A DNA stretch of 14,522 nt, from contig JAFTBD010000009.1 of assembly GCA_017455385.1 (NCBI GenBank), positions 1-14,522 on the forward strand, in the 5' to 3' direction. The stretch is from Clostridia bacterium. GTDB taxonomy: Bacteria; Bacillota; Clostridia; Christensenellales; CAG-1252. Positions 12,641 to 14,522 of this stretch are shown here, in pieces (within the stretch, counting starts at the first letter, position 1; the number at the start of each line of letters is the position of its first letter). Under the pieces are notes generated by a model, which saw only the letters and a program-made list of their open reading frames with translations, did no database searches and had not been told where the DNA came from. Position numbers and translations under genes: made by a program.

Positions 12641-13359
12641 TACGTCTTGGGCATTGTCATCTTATGTAAAGATGATCTGTGGTACTTTTCAATGATCGCC
12701 TGCGCTTTCTCGCTGACAGGCTTCCCCGCGAGGAACGCGTCGATCTCCGCGTAGGTGACGCCCATTTCGGACTCGTCTGTCTGTCCCTCGAAAAGACCTG
12801 CGGAAGGGGCTTTCTCGACGACGTGGGCTGGGGCGCCGAGGAAGCGGAGGAAGTCGAATACTTCCGTTGCCGTCAGGTCGGCGATGGGATTGAAGTCGCA
12901 GGCGCCGTCGCCGAACTTCGTGAAATAGCCCATATATCGCTCGCTCTTATTGCCCGTGCCGGCGACGAGATAACCTTTCTCCGCACCGATGGCGTACAGG
13001 GTAGTCATTCTGAGACGCGGGGCGACATTGGGAAGGGAACTTTTGCTCACGAGGGGGATGCCTATCGCCGAGACGAGCTCTTCGCGGGTCTTGGTGAGGT
13101 CCACGACCATCGTCGGGATGCCGTATTTCTCCGCAACTTTCTTCGCGTCTTCGAGATCCTCGCCGTAATTTCTCTTGGAGGCGCAGGGCATCATCACGCC
13201 GAGCACGTTGTCGGTCGCCGCCTTGGAGAGTGCCGCGACGAGAGCGCTGTCCTTGCCGCCGCTATTGCCGAATATGATGCCTTTCGCACCGCTCGTGCGG
13301 AGCAGTTCGCGGATGAATTCGACGCGAGCCTCTTTCTCTTTTTGCCAATCTCTCAACAT
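12631..13359 (-). CDS. nadE: NH3-dependent NAD+ synthetase
   Basis: 242 residues, the length of the ammonia-only form. The PP-loop SGGKDS (33-38) in IIFGNSGGKDSALV binds ATP. Other family blocks are KSSLPNVAPRLRMTTLYAIG, GTGNKSERYMGYFTKFGDGACDFNPIADL and APSAGLFEGQTDESEMGVTYAEID. It joins ammonia to deamido-NAD+ through an adenylated intermediate in the last step of NAD synthesis. There is no N-terminal glutaminase (nitrilase) domain, so it needs free ammonia or a separate donor. The ATG at 13359 has GGGAGG at 13367-13372, 7 bases upstream, and an extended -10 promoter beyond. It is divergent from asnA. Confidence 0.96.
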   Translation of the reverse strand: MLRDWQKEKEARVEFIRELLRTSGAKGIIFGNSGGKDSALVAALSKAATDNVLGVMMPCASKRNYGEDLEDAKKVAEKYGIPTMVVDLTKTREELVSAIGIPLVSKSSLPNVAPRLRMTTLYAIGAEKGYLVAGTGNKSERYMGYFTKFGDGACDFNPIADLTATEVFDFLRFLGAPAHVVEKAPSAGLFEGQTDESEMGVTYAEIDAFLAGKPVSEKAQAIIEKYHRSSLHKMTMPKTYKE

Positions 13360-13393
13360 AGGTATTCCTCCCTATTCAAAGTTGTTTACGTAT

Positions 13394-13402
13394 ATTATAA
13401 CA
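13394..13402 (-). promoter_or_regulatory. Extended -10 promoter of nadE
   Basis: Minus-strand TGTTATAAT (hexamer 13394-13399, TG at 13401-13402). No good -35 is seen at the usual distance (TAGGAA at 17 bases), which fits an extended -10 promoter. The leader is about 28 bases. Confidence 0.7.
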
Positions 13403-13442
13403 CGATAAAATACTTCTTCCTACTCAAAAAGACTCGTTTTTG

Positions 13443-13471
13443 TTGTAATGCGCGCGAAAATTTATTATAAT
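13443..13471 (+). promoter_or_regulatory. Sigma-A promoter of asnA
   Basis: TTGTAA (13443-13448), 17 bases, TATAAT (13466-13471). The leader of about 13 bases contains AGAGG as ribosome binding site before the ATG at 13491. The two divergent -10 boxes (13394 and 13466) are about 70 bases apart. Confidence 0.85.
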
Positions 13472-13490
13472 AGGAAAAAGAGGTATCATT

Positions 13491-14498
13491 ATGAGCAATT
13501 TCATCATTCCCGATAAATATCACAGCCCGCTCGGCACCTACGACACACAGGTGGCGATCGGCTTCCTGAAGCGCACCTTCGAGGACAAGCTCTCCAAGAG
13601 CCTGAATCTCATCCGCGTATCCGCCCCCCTCTTCGTGGATCCCAAGACGGGACTCAACGACGACCTGAACGGCGTGGAGCGCGCGGTGAACTTCGACATC
13701 AAAGAAACGGGCGCCGAGGCGCATATCGTCCACTCCCTCGCGACGTGGAAACGTCAAGCGCTGAAAAACTACGGGTTCCCCATCGGGCAAGGTATTTACA
13801 CCGATATGAACGCCATCCGCCGCGACGAGGAGATGGACAACCTGCATTCCATTTACGTGGATCAATGGGACTGGGAGAAGGTGATCTCCCGCGAGGATCG
13901 CAACGTGGACTATTTGAAAGCCACGGTCAAAGCCATCGTCGCCGCCATCGCGGACACCAAAGAGGAGCTCAACAAGCGTTACCCCGCCTTGAAGACCACC
14001 CTCTGCCGCGAAGTGGCTTTCGTCACCACCCAACAGCTCGAGGACCGCTACCCCGACCTGACCCCGAAGGAGAGAGAGGACGCATTCCTCGAAGAATACA
14101 AGACCGCTTTCGTCATGCAGATCGGCGACGTCCTGAAGAGCGGCATCAAGCACGACGGCAGGGCGCCCGACTACGACGACTGGGCGCTGAACGGCGACAT
14201 CCTCTTTTACGACGAGGTGCTCGGCAGAGCGTTCGAGGTTTCCTCGATGGGCATCCGCGTGGATGCGGCGAGCATGGACAGTCAGCTCAAGAAGGCGGGC
14301 GCGGATCATCGTCGCGCATTCCCCTTCCATAAGGCGGTGCTCGCGGATGAGCTCCCCCTCACGATGGGCGGCGGCATCGGTCAGTCGCGTCTGTCGATGC
14401 TCCTTCTCGAGAAGGCGCATATCGGCGAAGTGCAAGTATCTCTGTGGGACGAAGACACGTTAACACAGGCGCGTAAAAACGGCATAGTTATACTGTAG
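13491..14498 (+). CDS. asnA: Aspartate-ammonia ligase (asparagine synthetase A)
   Basis: 335 residues, full length for AsnA (about 330). Family blocks appear in order: IRVSAPLFVD, DLNGVERAVNF, VHSLATWKRQAL (80-91), GQGIYTDMNAIRRDE, LHSIYVDQWDWEKV, ALNGDILFYDEVL, FEVSSMGIRVDA and GGGIGQSRLSMLLLEKAHIGEVQ. The fold is that of class II aminoacyl-tRNA synthetases; the final GGGIGQSRL block is motif 3. It makes asparagine from aspartate, ammonia and ATP, giving AMP and pyrophosphate, and uses ammonia, not glutamine. It has its own sigma-A promoter, and a further gene starts 9 bases after its stop, so it leads a plus-strand operon. Confidence 0.97.
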   Translation: MSNFIIPDKYHSPLGTYDTQVAIGFLKRTFEDKLSKSLNLIRVSAPLFVDPKTGLNDDLNGVERAVNFDIKETGAEAHIVHSLATWKRQALKNYGFPIGQGIYTDMNAIRRDEEMDNLHSIYVDQWDWEKVISREDRNVDYLKATVKAIVAAIADTKEELNKRYPALKTTLCREVAFVTTQQLEDRYPDLTPKEREDAFLEEYKTAFVMQIGDVLKSGIKHDGRAPDYDDWALNGDILFYDEVLGRAFEVSSMGIRVDAASMDSQLKKAGADHRRAFPFHKAVLADELPLTMGGGIGQSRLSMLLLEKAHIGEVQVSLWDEDTLTQARKNGIVIL

Positions 14499-14507
14499 GA
14501 GGTCACA

Positions 14508-14522
14508 TGGCTACTATCCCCG
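14508..14522 (+). CDS. Start of a further gene after asnA
   Basis: TAGGAGGTCAC precedes an ATG at 14508, giving M-A-T-I-P before the window ends. The AGGAGG (14498-14503) overlaps the last base of the asnA stop, so the gene is probably co-transcribed with asnA. Five codons do not allow a family to be named. Confidence 0.6.

Noticed and set aside
13395..14435. Minus-strand frame opposite asnA
   Set aside because: asnA on the plus strand has every family motif, an RBS and a promoter; the opposite frame has none.

Overview
The window reads as chromosomal DNA of an uncultured, gut-type member of the Bacillota (Clostridia-like). The signs are AGGAGG-type ribosome binding sites, sigma-A promoters with 17-base spacers, a TTG start codon, a small 2x[4Fe-4S] ferredoxin, an OmpR/EnvZ-type two-component pair and a zinc-ribbon protein of clostridial style. 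The exact lineage cannot be fixed from sequence alone. Almost everything is on the minus strand; only an unknown gene at 2062 and asnA (plus the first codons of its follower) are on the plus strand.

Layout, left to right: the 5' part of a zinc-ribbon protein (minus, runs off the left edge); a lipoprotein with propeller-like repeats (minus), divergent from an unrecognised 231-residue protein (plus); a repeat-bearing gap; a tightly packed four-gene operon read leftward from 6650: sensor kinase, response regulator, PHP phosphoesterase and a zinc-phospholipase-C-like protein whose metal site looks degraded; a repeat-rich gap; an operon read leftward from 11146: ferredoxin, tilS, cca, rmuC; trmL; a 670-base gap with no gene but dense repeats; nadE (minus), divergent from asnA (plus).

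How the genes fit together: tilS, cca and trmL all act on tRNA (wobble lysidine at C34, 3' CCA addition, 2'-O-methylation at position 34). nadE and asnA are both free-ammonia-dependent, ATP-using amide-forming enzymes that share one divergent promoter region. The kinase, regulator, PHP and PLC-like genes are joined by start/stop overlaps or a 2-base gap and are probably one transcript. The kinase promoter sits so close to its ATG that the mRNA may be leaderless.

The gaps hold the least ordinary material. There is a 115-base element closed by a 10-bp stem and enclosing five small hairpins, starting at the trmL stop. A 73-base sequence occurs twice in opposite orientation (68/73 identical), once inside a 179-base element with 9-bp inverted ends that supplies the rmuC stop codon. 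Four degenerate tandem units look like amplified copies of the end of that sequence. A modular repeat (small GC hairpin, ACCTT-like box, 7-base ATTCCNN run) is seen at four places, and a 56-base repeat is seen twice. No CRISPR array, tRNA, rRNA, transposase or phage gene was found.
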